Under the pieces are notes generated by a model that saw only the letters and a program-made list of their open reading frames with translations, searched no databases and had not been told where the DNA came from. 64,000 nucleotides of DNA from Ignavibacteriota bacterium (GTDB lineage Bacteria > Bacteroidota > Ignavibacteria > Ignavibacteriales > Melioribacteraceae). Location: positions 1 to 64,000 of the forward strand of contig JADJOX010000005.1 in NCBI GenBank assembly GCA_016713565.1, given 5' to 3'. Below, one piece after another: positions 63,342 to 64,000 of the stretch. The position numbers and the translations under genes are program-made. Position 1 is the first letter of the stretch. Each line of letters starts with the position of its first letter.

Positions 63342-64000
63342 TTATTTTGCCTTTTTATAATTCATTAAAGAATTAAATATAACTTCGGCATCTTCTATAT
63401 TTATTTTATAATCAGAATTAGAATTCAACAAATCTAACAACTCTTCTTTCGATTTTGCCGCACTAAAAATTTTATACAATGATTTTTTGGGAGATTTTAA
63501 CTTCTCATATTCTTGAAAATGCAGAGGATCAGTAATGCTTAGCCATTTCTTATTATTTGAAAGATCTTTTTTAAAAGCATTTTCTTCAGATACTTTTGTG
63601 TATGAAATATTTAAACCTCCCGTTTCATGATCTGCCAGGAATACGAGTAATGTGTTTGGATTTTTCTTTTGATATTCATAACAAACTTTCAAAACTCGAT
63701 TAAGTTCATCAACGGCTTTATAAACAGCACCGGCATCGTTATCATGAGCTTCCCAATCAATTCTTCCTGCTTCAATCATTACAAAGAAATTATTTGAATC
63801 CTTATCTAAAATTTGAATTGACTTTTGAGCCATTTCAACAAGAGAAGGTTCTCCCGTATTTTCATCATCACGGTCAATTGCGGCTGAAAGTCCGCCCGAT
63901 GCAAAAAGTCCCAAAACTTTTTCAGTGTTGGTATCCAAATTATTTAAACCGGATTTGTCACCGATAATTTTATATCCTTTTTCCGCAAAACCGTTAATTA
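63342..64000 (-). CDS. alkaline phosphatase, C-terminal part; continues off the right edge
   Basis: The visible 219 codons (frame open to base 64000) have NFFVMIEAGRIDWEAHDNDA, the E-x2-R-I-D-x3-H zinc/magnesium motif, and VFLADHETGGLNI, the D-H zinc pair of PhoA-type alkaline phosphatases. After a helical insertion the protein stops at NSLMNYKKAK. The family normally continues with an HTG/HTA motif giving the third zinc histidine and a final strand region; neither is present before the stop, so the protein looks C-terminally truncated. Its stop is 13 bp past the Nudix regulator's stop, in convergent orientation. Confidence 0.8.
   Translation of the reverse strand, partial: INGFAEKGYKIIGDKSGLNNLDTNTEKVLGLFASGGLSAAIDRDDENTGEPSLVEMAQKSIQILDKDSNNFFVMIEAGRIDWEAHDNDAGAVYKAVDELNRVLKVCYEYQKKNPNTLLVFLADHETGGLNISYTKVSEENAFKKDLSNNKKWLSITDPLHFQEYEKLKSPKKSLYKIFSAAKSKEELLDLLNSNSDYKINIEDAEVIFNSLMNYKKAK

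Overview
The window is AT-rich, densely coded DNA. It probably comes from a free-living member of the Bacteroidota/Ignavibacteriota lineage (Ignavibacteria-like). Supporting signs are secreted proteins ending in type IX secretion (Por) sorting domains, a PorV/PorQ-type outer-membrane protein, a SusC-like TonB receptor, a cbb3-type oxidase whose haem domains are arranged in an unusual way, and a sigma-54-controlled HybA/HybB-type membrane redox operon. The taxonomy is inferred from gene content only.

Positions 1-12,520 are one end of a decaying temperate prophage or integrative element in a tRNA-Ala(GGC) gene (12521-12593). The layout is lambda-like: a dead CI-type repressor (8509+), operator-like direct repeats (8440-8483), and a leftward early operon. 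That operon holds a Cro-like HTH gene, small proteins, a 7-TM protein with a membrane-anchored LuxR-type regulator, a ParB-like protein, a replication initiator with iterons inside its gene, ASCH and HNH proteins, a minor tail protein Z, and a ParB-domain/methylase start. About half of the genes carry one to three frameshifts. I rebuilt these by joining reading frames, and several were invisible as single ORFs. The rightward arm holds remnants of an HsdR_N-domain protein, a small Cas2/SinR-like protein and a tyrosine integrase with two in-frame stops.

Positions 12,600-21,200 hold a TMEM175 channel, a MOSC protein broken in an A10 run, several exported or lipoprotein genes of unknown role and an orphan radical SAM/SPASM-type enzyme. 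Positions 21,500-27,500 look like a Crp/Fnr regulon: two AhpD/CMD-like proteins and a DUF488 protein on one side, the cbb3 oxidase operon on the other, each preceded by a TGACTTAAGTCA palindrome around the Crp/Fnr gene. Positions 27,600-32,000 hold a ClC-type transporter, a DHFR-like protein and an EamA exporter.

Positions 32,300-39,700 are a leftward locus: a small TM protein, two GcvH-like proteins, a HybA-like ferredoxin, a HybB/NrfD-like membrane protein, a sensor kinase with haem-binding motifs, a sigma-54 response regulator and an archaemetzincin. A candidate -24/-12 promoter and upstream dyads precede it. Three of its proteins share the peptide TMYDGG. Next come an exported protein, a TolB/TPR protein and a Cys-rich small protein (40,259-43,521).

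Positions 43,684-62,474 form a long leftward glycan-use locus: GNAT, GH89 alpha-N-acetylglucosaminidase, SSS symporter, TonB receptor, PorV-like protein, large Por-secreted proteins, a SurA-like protein, a beta-helix protein and a secreted EEP-family phosphodiesterase. A divergent Nudix/winged-helix regulator (62,643+) faces it across two copies of a TTGTA-N5-TACAA palindrome. A third, slightly degenerate copy lies before the beta-helix gene. The window ends inside an alkaline phosphatase that seems to lack its usual C-terminus.
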